A DNA stretch of 64,000 nucleotides from assembly GCF_003325475.1 (NCBI RefSeq), contig NZ_CP029495.1:2108001-2172000 (forward strand), given 5' to 3'. Positions 33,318 to 41,834 of the stretch are shown here, one piece after another. The notes under the pieces are model-generated. The model saw only the letters and a program-made list of their open reading frames with translations. It did no database searches and was not told the origin of the DNA. Origin of the DNA: Chromobacterium phragmitis. Its GTDB lineage: Bacteria; Pseudomonadota; Gammaproteobacteria; Burkholderiales; Chromobacteriaceae. Position numbers and translations under genes: made by a program. The number at the start of each line of letters is the position of its first letter. The stretch's first letter is position 1.

Positions 33318-34157
33318 TCAGCGCTCCACCGGCCGCGACGGGTCGCTGCACCATTCGCTCCAGGAGCCGGGGTAGAGCCGGCTGCCGCGGAAGCCTGCGA
33401 TTTCCATCGACAGCAGGTTGTGGCAGGCGGTGACGCCGGAGCCGCACTGATGGACCACGGCGGCGGGATCGAAACCCTCGCCCAGCAGCGCCTCCCATTC
33501 GGCGCGGAGCTGTTCGGCCGGCTTGTAATGCTGCTCTGCGGTCAGGTTGTCCATGAAGAAGCGGTTGGCGGCGCCCGGGATGTGGCCGCCCACAGGATCT
33601 ATCGTCTCGCCTATGCCGCGGAAGCGCTGCGGGCTGCGGGCGTCGACCACGGTGAAGCGCTTGTCGTCCAGGTTGGCCAGCACGTCGGCCGCCTCCAGCG
33701 GCCGCTGCAGGCCCTGGCGCATGACGTAGCGGCAAGGGCGGCGCTGCGGCTTTTCCTGGGAGAGCGGGCCGCCGGCGGCCAGCCAGGCGGCGATGCCGCC
33801 ATCCAGCACCGCCACTTTGCCGTGTCCCAGCCAGCGCAGCAGCCACCAGGCGCGCGCGGCGTACTGTCCGGTTCCATCGTCGTATGCGACCACCTGCGTG
33901 CCTTCGCCCACGCCCAGCGCGCCGAGGTCCACCGCCAGCCGCTGGCCGTCGGGCAACGGGTGGCGGCCGTTCTGGCCATTCTTGCTGCCGGACAGGTGGT
34001 AGTCGAGGTGCAGGTAATGCGCGCCGGGGATATGGCCGCGCTCATAGGCGGCATGGCCGTAGTCGGGGTCGTCCAGCTGGAAGCGGCAATCCAGCACGAT
34101 CAGCGATTCGCCAGGCGCGTCCATCAGCTGCCGCGGGCTAATCAGCGTGGTGTACAT
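33318..34157 (-). CDS. sseA: Thiosulfate/3-mercaptopyruvate sulfurtransferase
   Basis: A 279-residue enzyme of two rhodanese domains (about residues 5-130 and 155-275). The active loop of the second domain is CGSGVTA, the form that marks 3-mercaptopyruvate sulfurtransferases; the first domain is inactive. Seen also: LDCRFQLDDPDYGHAAYERGHIPGAHYL. I start at ATG 34157 (MYTTLISP); ten more in-frame codons lie upstream to 34187 but do not resemble the family. Confidence 0.92.
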   Translation of the reverse strand: MYTTLISPRQLMDAPGESLIVLDCRFQLDDPDYGHAAYERGHIPGAHYLHLDYHLSGSKNGQNGRHPLPDGQRLAVDLGALGVGEGTQVVAYDDGTGQYAARAWWLLRWLGHGKVAVLDGGIAAWLAAGGPLSQEKPQRRPCRYVMRQGLQRPLEAADVLANLDDKRFTVVDARSPQRFRGIGETIDPVGGHIPGAANRFFMDNLTAEQHYKPAEQLRAEWEALLGEGFDPAAVVHQCGSGVTACHNLLSMEIAGFRGSRLYPGSWSEWCSDPSRPVER

Positions 34158-34379
34158 GATTTTCGGCCTTGTTGTGGGGGAGGTCATCAGCCTATGTTCA
34201 TAACTGCGGGTTTGGCAAGCGGCGTCTGGCCGGATGTCCAGGCGCGGCCGGCGCGGAGGCGATGCCGCGGGGAATTTTCACAGCCGGAATGGATTAGCAC
34301 TAGTATCAAATGAGTGCTTAATTTAAAGGCTTACAATTTCAAACCTAATTCTTAAACCAAATTCAAAGACGGGGAAGTC

Positions 34380-36029
34380 ATGTTGAGCCAATTTTCAATC
34401 GGCCAGCGCATCGCGGCGCTGGCGTCCTGCCTGTTGCTGGCGGTGGGCATCGTCGGCGGCGTAGGCTGGTGGTCGCTGGACAAGATCAATCGCGAGCTGA
34501 CCGCGCTGTTCGATCAGAAACTCGCGTTCCGCCACCAGATGGACGATTTGCAGCGCACCATGCTGCATATCCGCCAGGACGAGAAGAACATTTTCATCAG
34601 CATCGGCAATCCGGCCAATTCCGACCAGAGCATACAAACCAACAAGCAGCTGCTGGACAAGCACATCGCCGAGTTCAAGAGCGAGGTCGGCAAGGCCAAG
34701 GGCATGCCGATGGCGGCTGACCACCAGGGCGAGTTCGACGGCATGCTGGACGGCATGGCCGGCTACGAGCAGGGCATGGGCGGCCTGTATCAGAAGATCA
34801 CCCAGGGGGAGATCGCGGTGGCGAATGTCGGCGACGCCGGCATCGCGCCGTTCAAACCCAAGCTGTACGCGGCGCGCGACGCGCTGGACAAGCTGAGCAA
34901 GCTGGCCGACGACAGCGCGCAGCAGGCGGAAGCGGATCTGGAAACCAGCATGCAGCGAACCCAAGGCGGCATGATGACGGTGCTGGCGTTCGCGCTGCTG
35001 ATCGGCGTGGCGCTGGCCTGGGTGATCGTCCGTTCGATCACCGCGCCGCTGCGGGCGATGCAGGACAGCATGCGCCACGCGGCCCAGCATAACGATCTGA
35101 CCATAGCCGTGGACCAGAAGGGGCGCGACGAGGTCAGCGAAACCGGCCGCGCGCTGGCGCAGCTGCTGGCGAATCTGCGCGCCTTCATCGGCCAGACCCG
35201 CGAGGACGCCAAGCAGGTCAACGACACCGCCCACGCGCTGTCGGAAGTATCGCACCGCATCGCCGAAGCGTCGCGGGTGCAAACTGACGCCTCTTCGTCC
35301 ACCGCCGCCGCGGTGGAGCAGATGACGGTGAGCATCAACCTGGTGGCCGAGCACGCCACCGAGATGGCCGGCGAGGCCAAGAGCAGCATGAGCGCAGCGG
35401 TCAGCGGCAGCGAGACCGCGGGCGAGGCCGCCGGGCAGATGCAGGAGATCGCGCGGGTGATCGGCCGGTCGGAAACCATCATCAACGGCTTGAACCAGCG
35501 CTCGGACGAGATCGGCAACATCGTCGACGTGATCCACGACATCGCCGAGCAGACCAATCTGCTGGCGCTGAACGCGGCGATCGAGGCGGCGCGGGCCGGG
35601 GAGATGGGCCGCGGCTTCGCGGTGGTGGCCGACGAGGTGAGAAAGCTGGCCGAGCGCACCGCCCAGGCCACCGGCGAAATCTCGGAGAAAATCCAGGCGG
35701 TGCAGGGCGACACGTCCACCGCGGTGTCCAGCATGCGCGAGGCGGCGGAGCGGGTGTCCAGCGGCGTGGCGCTCAGCGAGCAGCTCAGCGAAAAACTGGA
35801 GCAGATCCGCGCGCTGTCCTCGGGCTTGCTGGACAAGACCAGCGAGATCGCCGCGGCGATGCGCGAGCAGAGCACGGCCAGCAACGAAGCGGCCAAGAAC
35901 GTGGAACGCATCGCCAATATGGGCGCGGAGAACGGCCAGTCGGTGGAGTCGTCGTCGGCGATGGCCAATCAGCTGTCGGGTCTGGCCCACGGCCTGGACG
36001 AGGCGATCAGCCGTTTCCGCACCTCTTGA
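34380..36029 (+). CDS. Methyl-accepting chemotaxis protein
   Basis: A 549-residue chemoreceptor. One membrane helix at about residues 13-31, a periplasmic four-helix-bundle domain (about 35-195, with IRQDEKNIFISIGN), a second helix (GGMMTVLAFALLIGVALAWVIV), a HAMP domain, and a long cytoplasmic signalling domain. The hairpin tip reads IAEQTNLLALNAAIEAARAGEMGRGFAVVADEVRKLAERT. The ligand cannot be read. The 222 bp before it are AT-rich and would hold the promoter. A CheR tether pentapeptide is not seen at the C-terminus. Confidence 0.95.
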   Translation: MLSQFSIGQRIAALASCLLLAVGIVGGVGWWSLDKINRELTALFDQKLAFRHQMDDLQRTMLHIRQDEKNIFISIGNPANSDQSIQTNKQLLDKHIAEFKSEVGKAKGMPMAADHQGEFDGMLDGMAGYEQGMGGLYQKITQGEIAVANVGDAGIAPFKPKLYAARDALDKLSKLADDSAQQAEADLETSMQRTQGGMMTVLAFALLIGVALAWVIVRSITAPLRAMQDSMRHAAQHNDLTIAVDQKGRDEVSETGRALAQLLANLRAFIGQTREDAKQVNDTAHALSEVSHRIAEASRVQTDASSSTAAAVEQMTVSINLVAEHATEMAGEAKSSMSAAVSGSETAGEAAGQMQEIARVIGRSETIINGLNQRSDEIGNIVDVIHDIAEQTNLLALNAAIEAARAGEMGRGFAVVADEVRKLAERTAQATGEISEKIQAVQGDTSTAVSSMREAAERVSSGVALSEQLSEKLEQIRALSSGLLDKTSEIAAAMREQSTASNEAAKNVERIANMGAENGQSVESSSAMANQLSGLAHGLDEAISRFRTS

Positions 36030-36036
36030 GCGGGAC

Positions 36037-36444
36037 TCAGCCGGTCCGCAGCGCCTGGCGCAGGCGGCCGGCCAGGTCCGGCCCGCCGCGCGCCGGCGCC
36101 TCGCGGCGCGGCGCGGCCCAGATCGGGCTGGGGAAGTGGGCATCGTCCTCGAAGCGCGGGATCACGTGCCAGTGCAGGTGGGGCACCACATTGCCCAGGC
36201 TGGCCAGGTTGATCTTGGCCGGCCGCATGGTCTGGCGGATGGCCGCCTCGGCGCGCCATACCCAGTCCATCAGGTGCTGGCGGTCGGCGGCGGAGAGGTC
36301 GGTCATCTCCTTGACATGGCTCTTCCAGACCACGCGGCAGAAGCCGGGATAGCCCGGCTCGTCCACCAGCACCATCCATAGTTTGTCGTCCTGGTACAGC
36401 AGGTCGCCGGCAGGCTGCCGGCACAGTTCGCATTGCATGTTCAT
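36037..36444 (-). CDS. HIT-family nucleotide-binding protein
   Basis: A 135-residue HIT protein with the histidine triad in NVVPHLHWHVIPRF (His-x-His-x-His) that hydrolyses or transfers nucleotide phosphoramidates. An N-terminal CELC pair (MNMQCELCRQPAG) could be half of a zinc site, completed elsewhere. Start is ATG 36444 or two codons later. It ends 7 bp from the convergent chemoreceptor stop. Confidence 0.9.
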   Translation of the reverse strand: MNMQCELCRQPAGDLLYQDDKLWMVLVDEPGYPGFCRVVWKSHVKEMTDLSAADRQHLMDWVWRAEAAIRQTMRPAKINLASLGNVVPHLHWHVIPRFEDDAHFPSPIWAAPRREAPARGGPDLAGRLRQALRTG

Positions 36445-36597
36445 CCTCCGATGGTTGTCCCGATTGTACCCGCGGCGGCCGGCAGAACGGTGGGCGAAAA
36501 CGGCTCTGTTATACTGGACATCAAATCCATGCGTTCAGTCTCGCGAATCGGGTGGTCTTATTCGCGGCAGGGCGCCAGCACTTGTTCGGGACCTATC

Positions 36598-37914
36598 GTG
36601 AGCCTTGCAAACAATCTTTCCATCATCCTCCTGCTGATCGCCGCCAGCGCCTTTTTCTCGGTGTCGGAGATTTCCCTGGCCGCCGCGCGCAAGATCAAGC
36701 TCAGGCAGCTGGCGGAAGAGGGCAATGTCAACGCCGAGCGGGTGCTGGAGCTGCAGCAGCAGCCCGGCCACTTTTTCACCGTGGTGCAGATCGGCCTCAA
36801 CGCCGTCGCCATCCTGGCCGGCATCCTGGGCGAGGCGGCGTTCACGCCTTACTTCGCCGCGCTGCTGCACTTGCTGACGCCGGCGGGCTGGGTCGAGCAT
36901 CTGAGCTTCATATTGTCTTTCGCCGCGGTGACTTCGTTGTTCGTGCTGTTCGCCGACCTGATGCCGAAACGGCTGGGCATGGTGGCGCCGGAGCGCATCG
37001 CGCTCCTGGTGGTGCGGCCGATGATGTTCTGCGTCGCCTTGTTCCGGCCGCTGGTGTGGCTGTTCAACGGTCTGGCGAACGTGTTTTTCCGCATGCTGGG
37101 CGTCCCTACCGCGCGAGCCGAAGACCTGACGCCGGCCGACTTGCTGGCGATGATGGACGCCGGCGCCGAGGCCGGCGTGCTGCAGCAACGCGAGCACCAT
37201 CTGATCGAAAACGTGTTCGAGCTGGAAAGCCGCACCGTGCCGTCGTCGATGACCGCTCGCGAGAGCATCGTCTATTTCACGCTGCACGAGGATGAGGCCA
37301 GCATCAAGCAGAAGATCGCCGAACACCCGCACACCAAGTTTCTGGTGTGCGACGGCGTGATCGATTCGGTGATCGGCTACGTGGATTCCAAAGACATCCT
37401 GATGCGGCTGATCAACCAGCAGAGCCTGTCGATGAAGCGCGAGCTGACGATACGCAACGTGCTGATCATTCCCGATTCGCTGACCTTGTCCGAGCTGTTG
37501 GAGCGCTTCAAGGCCTCGCGCGAGGACTTCGCCGTGGTGATGAACGAATACGCGCTGGTGGTGGGCGTGATCACGCTCAACGACCTGATGAGCACGGTGA
37601 TGGGCGACCTGGTCAGCCAGTTCCAGGAGGAGCAGATCGTTCGCCGCGACGACCGCTCCTGGCTGGTGGACGGCGCCACGCCGGTGGAAGACGTGCTGAG
37701 GGCGCTGGATATCGAGTCTTTCCCCGACGACGAGAACTACGAAACCATCGCCGGCTTCATGATGTACATGTTGCGCCGCATTCCCAAACGCACCGACAGC
37801 GTGGAGTTCGAGGGCTACAAGTTCGAGGTGGTGGACATCGACAACTACCGGATCGACCAGCTGTTGGTGACGCTGATCCCGCCGGCGCCGGCCGAGGAAG
37901 AGTCCGCCCGCTGA
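36598..37914 (+). CDS. CNNM/CorC-HlyC family membrane transporter with CBS domains (YtfL-like)
   Basis: A 438-residue inner-membrane protein. The DUF21/CNNM transmembrane domain occupies about residues 1-180 (LSIILLLIAASAFFSVSEISLAAARKIKLRQLAEEGN, then VVQIGLNAVAILAGILGEA), followed by two CBS motifs (about 210-330, SMTARESIVYF...VVMNEYALVVGVITLNDLM) and a C-terminal CorC/HlyC domain. Members move magnesium, cobalt or polyamines. I start at GTG 36598; a longer open frame upstream has no family similarity. Family annotations as hemolysin are historical. Confidence 0.9.
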   Translation: MSLANNLSIILLLIAASAFFSVSEISLAAARKIKLRQLAEEGNVNAERVLELQQQPGHFFTVVQIGLNAVAILAGILGEAAFTPYFAALLHLLTPAGWVEHLSFILSFAAVTSLFVLFADLMPKRLGMVAPERIALLVVRPMMFCVALFRPLVWLFNGLANVFFRMLGVPTARAEDLTPADLLAMMDAGAEAGVLQQREHHLIENVFELESRTVPSSMTARESIVYFTLHEDEASIKQKIAEHPHTKFLVCDGVIDSVIGYVDSKDILMRLINQQSLSMKRELTIRNVLIIPDSLTLSELLERFKASREDFAVVMNEYALVVGVITLNDLMSTVMGDLVSQFQEEQIVRRDDRSWLVDGATPVEDVLRALDIESFPDDENYETIAGFMMYMLRRIPKRTDSVEFEGYKFEVVDIDNYRIDQLLVTLIPPAPAEEESAR

Positions 37915-37926
37915 CATTACGATTGG

Positions 37927-37942
37927 TTACACCTGCTTACAC
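37927..37942 (+). promoter_or_regulatory. Tandem TTACAC direct repeat before the His/Lys-rich gene
   Basis: Two copies of TTACAC start exactly 10 bp apart (37927 and 37937), one helical turn, about 105-120 bp upstream of the ATG; a third TTACAC lies at 38020-38025. Tandem hexamers in one phase are typical of OmpR-family response-regulator sites. The binding protein is not known. Confidence 0.4.
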
Positions 37943-38045
37943 GCGGCTCACAGACGAGGCGGGGCGGCCTGCCTAACATGGGTTCAAGGACGCCGGAAAC
38001 GGCGCCTAAGAAAAAATCCTTACACTCGGATTCGGGAGATTGACC

Positions 38046-38300
38046 ATGAAGAAACTGACCGCCCTCATGCTGGCCGCAGCTCTGGGCCTGGGTTCCGCCG
38101 CCACCTACGCCGCCGAAGCCTCCGCGCCCGCCGCCAAGGCCGCCGCTCCTGCCAAGCATCACCACAAAAAGCATCATAGCAAGAAGCACCACGCCAAGAA
38201 GGCCAGCTCCGCGCCGGCCGCGCAAAAGGCGCAGGCTGCCAAGAAGCACGCCAAGCATCACCATCACAAGAAGCATCACCACGCCAAAAAGGCGGCTTGA
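38046..38300 (+). CDS. His/Lys-rich exported protein (acid-shock-like)
   Basis: An 84-residue protein with a signal peptide (MKKLTALMLAAALGLGSAATYA) and a mature part dominated by Ala, Lys and 15 His in clusters such as KHHHKKHHSKKHHAKK and KHHHHKKHHHAKKAA. Its composition resembles the periplasmic acid-shock protein Asr and also metal-binding His-rich peptides. GGGAG lies before the ATG, and a strong terminator follows, so it is a single-gene unit. Confidence 0.8.
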   Translation: MKKLTALMLAAALGLGSAATYAAEASAPAAKAAAPAKHHHKKHHSKKHHAKKASSAPAAQKAQAAKKHAKHHHHKKHHHAKKAA

Positions 38301-38327
38301 TCCGCCCGGTCGACACCGGATGCGAGG

Positions 38328-38358
38328 AAAGGAGGCTTAAAGCCTCCTTTTTGTTTTT
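38328..38358 (+). terminator. Rho-independent terminator after the His/Lys-rich gene
   Basis: A perfect 10-bp stem (AAAGGAGGCT / AGCCTCCTTT) with a TAA loop, followed by TTGTTTTT. Confidence 0.92.
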
Positions 38359-38392
38359 CCCTTCTTTTGTAAGAAACTGTTGTATATCTGCC

Positions 38393-38421
38393 ATTTAGTA
38401 TCAATAAAACCTGTACTAAAT
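38393..38421. promoter_or_regulatory. Inverted repeat upstream of the chitinase gene
   Basis: ATTTAGTA and TACTAAAT form a perfect 8-bp inverted repeat separated by 13 bp, in an AT-rich patch 147 bp before the chitinase ATG. The half-site spacing of about two helical turns fits a dimeric repressor or activator operator. The regulator is unknown. Confidence 0.45.
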
Positions 38422-38567
38422 GATGGCTGGTTCGGACTGTTCTTGTATTTGGGTCTGGATATTCGATTCTGATACCAATGTAATACCACATGAGGCGTTC
38501 ATGTCGGTGTCGCATCGGCAGGAGCGAATTCCTCCGCCGTTCACTCATCGAGAAGGGGAGAACCACC

Positions 38568-40184
38568 ATGATGCATTTCCCATTGTCGCGCGCGCTGCTG
38601 GCAGCCGGCGCCGCCTTAGCACTCTCGCAAGCGGTTTGGGCCGCGCCGTCATGCTCGCCGTGGGCCAGCGGCAAGATCTATAACGCCGGCGACTACGCCA
38701 CCTTCAACGGCAAGACCTGGCGCGCCAGCTGGTGGACCCAGGGCGAGCAGCCGGGGAGCAGCCAGTGGGGCGCGTGGCAGGAGCGCCCGGCCAGCGAATG
38801 CGTGCCCGACGGCGGCGATCCCGGCACTCCAGGCACGCCGGGCAGCGGCGTGCCGCCCGAGCCCAAGCCCACGGTCGGCCGCCATGTCGGCTCCTACTTC
38901 ACCCAGTGGGGCATCTACCAGCGCAATTACAAGGTTAGCGATCTGGTGAAATCGGGCGGCGACAAGCAGCTGACCTTCCTCAATTACGCGTTCGGCAACG
39001 TCTACGCCGACGGCAAGTGCGGCATGGTCACCCGCGCCGAGAATGGCAACGGCGACGGCGGCGATGCCTGGGCCGATTACCAGCGCTCTTTCGGCGCCGG
39101 CGAGTCGGTGGACGGCAAGGCCGACAGCTGGAACGATCCGCTGCGCGGCAATTTCAACCAGCTGCGCAAGCTGAAGCTGGCCAATCCTTCGCTGAAAGTG
39201 CTGATTTCGCTGGGCGGCTGGACCTGGTCGAAGAACTTCGGCAAATTCGCCGCCACCGACGCCGGCCGCAAGGCGATGGTCAGTTCGTGCATCGACCTCT
39301 ACGCCAAAGGCAACCTGCCGGTCGGCGAAAATGCCGGCGGACAGGCCGCGGCGCTGGGCGTATTCGACGGTTTCGACATCGACTGGGAATACCCGGGCGG
39401 CGGCGGGTTGCCCACCAATACAGTCGATCCCAACGACAAGCAGAACTTCACCTTGTTGCTGGCCGAGTTCCGCAACCAGTTGAACGCGCTGTCCACCGCC
39501 AACAAGCGCCGCTACTACCTGACGGTGGCGATCGGCTCCGGCGTCGACAAGATCCGCAACACCGAGCCGGACAAGTACAGCGCCTACCTCGACTGGATCA
39601 ATGTGATGACCTATGACTTCCATGGCGGCTGGGACGCCAAGGGGCCGACCAACTTCCAGTCCAACCTCTACCGCGATCCGGCCGCGCCGGTGACCGGCGA
39701 CCAGGTCTATTACAACGTCGACGACGCGGTGAAGACCCTGGTGGGCGCCGGCGTGCCGCGCGCCAAGATCAACGTCGGCCTGCCGTTCTACGGCCGCGGC
39801 TGGGCCGGCGTGGCAGCCGGGCCCAAGGGCGACGGGCTGTACCAGGTGGCCACCGGTCCGGGCAAGGGCACTTACGAGCAGGGCATAGAAGACTACCGCG
39901 TGCTCAAGGGCCGCAGCGCCAAGACCTTCACCCATCCGGTGACCAAGCAGTTCTGGACCTATGACGGCAACGAGTTCTGGAGCTACGACGATCCGGCCAC
40001 GCTGCGCGCCAAGCTGGACTACGTGCGCCAGCAGCAGCTGGGCGGCGTGTTCAGCTGGTCGCTGGACGGCGACGACGCGCAGTCGACGCTGCTGAAGACC
40101 AGCGCCGAAGTACGGCTGGATGCGGCCACCGCCGCCCAGCGCCGCGCGGCGGCGGCGGCGAAAGCCAAGGCGGTGAAGAAGTAA
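38568..40184 (+). CDS. Secreted chitinase, GH18 with CBM5/12 domain
   Basis: A 538-residue secreted chitinase. Signal peptide (ends QAVWAA), a CBM5/12 chitin-binding module at about 28-76 (CSPWASGKIYNAGDYATFNGKTWRASWWTQGEQPGSSQWGAW), a Pro/Gly/Thr linker, then a GH18 barrel. The barrel has SLGGWTWSKNF and the catalytic DGFDIDWEYPG, with Asp270, Asp272 and the acid Glu274, later MTYDFHGGWD. The C-terminus ends in an Ala/Lys-rich tail. AGGGGAG precedes the ATG. In Chromobacterium chitinolytic activity is known to be under quorum control; I saw no matching regulatory box here. Confidence 0.95.
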   Translation: MMHFPLSRALLAAGAALALSQAVWAAPSCSPWASGKIYNAGDYATFNGKTWRASWWTQGEQPGSSQWGAWQERPASECVPDGGDPGTPGTPGSGVPPEPKPTVGRHVGSYFTQWGIYQRNYKVSDLVKSGGDKQLTFLNYAFGNVYADGKCGMVTRAENGNGDGGDAWADYQRSFGAGESVDGKADSWNDPLRGNFNQLRKLKLANPSLKVLISLGGWTWSKNFGKFAATDAGRKAMVSSCIDLYAKGNLPVGENAGGQAAALGVFDGFDIDWEYPGGGGLPTNTVDPNDKQNFTLLLAEFRNQLNALSTANKRRYYLTVAIGSGVDKIRNTEPDKYSAYLDWINVMTYDFHGGWDAKGPTNFQSNLYRDPAAPVTGDQVYYNVDDAVKTLVGAGVPRAKINVGLPFYGRGWAGVAAGPKGDGLYQVATGPGKGTYEQGIEDYRVLKGRSAKTFTHPVTKQFWTYDGNEFWSYDDPATLRAKLDYVRQQQLGGVFSWSLDGDDAQSTLLKTSAEVRLDAATAAQRRAAAAAKAKAVKK

Positions 40185-40198
40185 GCGGGGGAGGATGG

Positions 40199-40228
40199 AA
40201 AAACGGCGGGGCATGCCCCGCCGTTTTT
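40199..40228. terminator. Bidirectional terminator between chitinase and isochorismatase-like genes
   Basis: A perfect 30-nt palindrome with GC-rich core (ACGGCGGGGC / GCCCCGCCGT) flanked by five A on the left and five T on the right, so it terminates equally well in both directions for the two convergent genes. Confidence 0.93.
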
Positions 40229-40244
40229 CATTGCCTGCCCGGAT

Positions 40245-40769
40245 TCACAGCTCGGCCGCCGGCAGCACCCGCAGCGGCAGCGGCGTGGCGCTGGAGGCTT
40301 GCCAGACGGCGTTGAAGTGGTCGATTACCTGCTCGCCGCTCAAGGCGAAGGCGCTGAGGGTGGTATGGCCGTCGGCGATGGCGGTGACTTGATAGCCGCG
40401 CGACACCGCGTTGCGCACCGTGCTGTCGACGCAGAAGTCGGTGGCCGCGCCGCCTATCCACAGCTTGCTCGCGCGCTGCGCCGACAGCAGTTGCGCCAGA
40501 TCGGTGTCGCAGAAGCTGTCGCCGTAGTGTTTGTAGACGATGGCGTCGCCGTCCTGGCGCGCGAGCCGGGGATGCAGCTGCCAGGCGTCGGAGCCGCGCG
40601 GTAGGTCGTCCTCCTCGTGCTGGACGAAGATCACCGGCATGCCGCGCTGGCGGGCCTTGGCGATGGCGAGGTTGAGATTGTCGAGCACACTGTCGAGGCG
40701 GGCGGCGCGCAGTTCCCCCTCGACGACGCCGACTTGGACGTCAATGATCAGCAGAGCGGTATCGGACAT
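40245..40769 (-). CDS. Isochorismatase-family cysteine hydrolase
   Basis: A 174-residue hydrolase of the isochorismatase-like group. Seen: the catalytic Asp in LLIIDVQVGV, the Lys of VYKHYGDSF, and the nucleophile region GGAATDFCVDSTVRNAVSRGY with its Cys. Substrates in this group include nicotinamide and other amides, so the exact role is open. A neighbouring D-hydroxyacid dehydrogenase is on the same strand. Confidence 0.85.
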   Translation of the reverse strand: MSDTALLIIDVQVGVVEGELRAARLDSVLDNLNLAIAKARQRGMPVIFVQHEEDDLPRGSDAWQLHPRLARQDGDAIVYKHYGDSFCDTDLAQLLSAQRASKLWIGGAATDFCVDSTVRNAVSRGYQVTAIADGHTTLSAFALSGEQVIDHFNAVWQASSATPLPLRVLPAAEL

Positions 40770-40822
40770 GGCTTTTCTCCTGGATGGGTGCTGCCGGCAG
40801 GCGGCGCCTGCGGCATGGGGCT

Positions 40823-41794
40823 TCAGATCAAGGCTTCCGGGTTCAATACATGCGATGTGTCGCCGTCGAAGAAGCGGACGGCGTTGCGATAGGCGATCTC
40901 CAGATATTGGCGGTAGCTGTCCGCTTCGGCATAGCCCAGATGCGGCGTGCACAGCACGTTGGGGCGGCGCAGCAGCGGATGGCCGGCGTCATAGATCGGT
41001 TCCTGCTCGAACACGTCGAGCGCGGCGAAGCCGGGGCGGCCGGCGTCCAGCGCCGCCTCCAGCGCGCCGGGCGCGATCAGTTCGGCGCGGCTGGTGTTGA
41101 CCAGCAGCGCGTCCGGCTTCATCGCCGAGAGGTCGGCGGGGGTCACATTGCCGGCGGTGGCGGGGAGCAGCCGCTGGTGCAGGGTGACGATGTCGGCATC
41201 GGCGAAGAAGGCCTCGCGGCTGGCGGCGGGCCGGCAGCCTTCCTCCAGCGCCTCTGCGCGCGCGCGCTCGCTGCCCCAGACCAGCACGTCCATGCCGAAG
41301 GCGCGGCCGTAGCCGGCCACCAGCTTGCCGATCTTGCCGAAGCCGAGAATGCCCAGCGTCTGGCCGCGCACCGCATGGCCCACCGGACCCTGCCAGAGGC
41401 CTGCGCGCAGGCTGGCCATGTTCTCCTCCAGCCGGCGGCGCGCCGCCATGATCAGCAGCCAGGCCAGCTCCGCCGGCGCGTGAGGCGAGCCGCTGCCTTC
41501 CACCACCGCGACGCCGGCGCGGGTGCAGGCGTCCACGTCGATGTTGCGGGCGAGCTTGCCGGTCTGGCTGACCAGCTTCAACGCCGGCATCCGCGCCAGC
41601 AGCGCGGCGTCCACCACGGTGCGTTCGCGGATCAGCAGCAGCGCGTCGGTTTCGGCCAGGACGGCGTCCGTGTCCGGCTGCCGGGACAGGTCGCCGACGC
41701 TGGCGCAGCGGTAGCCGGGGTTCTGGCGCAGTTCGGCCAGCTCGGGGCCGATGTTCTGGTAGTCGTCGGGGATCAGCAGCTGGATGGAGGGCAT
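40823..41794 (-). CDS. D-2-hydroxyacid dehydrogenase, NAD-dependent
   Basis: A 323-residue enzyme of the D-isomer-specific 2-hydroxyacid dehydrogenase family. The Rossmann motif is GQTLGILGFGKIGKLVAGYG. The catalytic triad is present: Arg in LLVNTSRAELI, Glu in DVFEQEPI and His in CTPHLGYAE. ATG 41794 gives the usual N-terminus (MPSIQLLIPDDYQNI); an open frame further upstream does not match. The substrate is not deducible. Confidence 0.9.
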   Translation of the reverse strand: MPSIQLLIPDDYQNIGPELAELRQNPGYRCASVGDLSRQPDTDAVLAETDALLLIRERTVVDAALLARMPALKLVSQTGKLARNIDVDACTRAGVAVVEGSGSPHAPAELAWLLIMAARRRLEENMASLRAGLWQGPVGHAVRGQTLGILGFGKIGKLVAGYGRAFGMDVLVWGSERARAEALEEGCRPAASREAFFADADIVTLHQRLLPATAGNVTPADLSAMKPDALLVNTSRAELIAPGALEAALDAGRPGFAALDVFEQEPIYDAGHPLLRRPNVLCTPHLGYAEADSYRQYLEIAYRNAVRFFDGDTSHVLNPEALI

Positions 41795-41834
41795 GGGCGG
41801 ACTTCGCGATGAAAGTCCACAGTATAAGCATTTA

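Noticed and set aside
34188..34379. Sigma-28 (FliA) promoter before the chemoreceptor
   Set aside because: TAAA-like sequence is present but no GCCGATAA-type -10 at the right distance.
38301..38567. CviR quorum-sensing box (CTGNCC-N4-GGNCAG type) before the chitinase gene
   Set aside because: I read the whole upstream region and found no dyad close to that pattern; only the ATTTAGTA inverted repeat.
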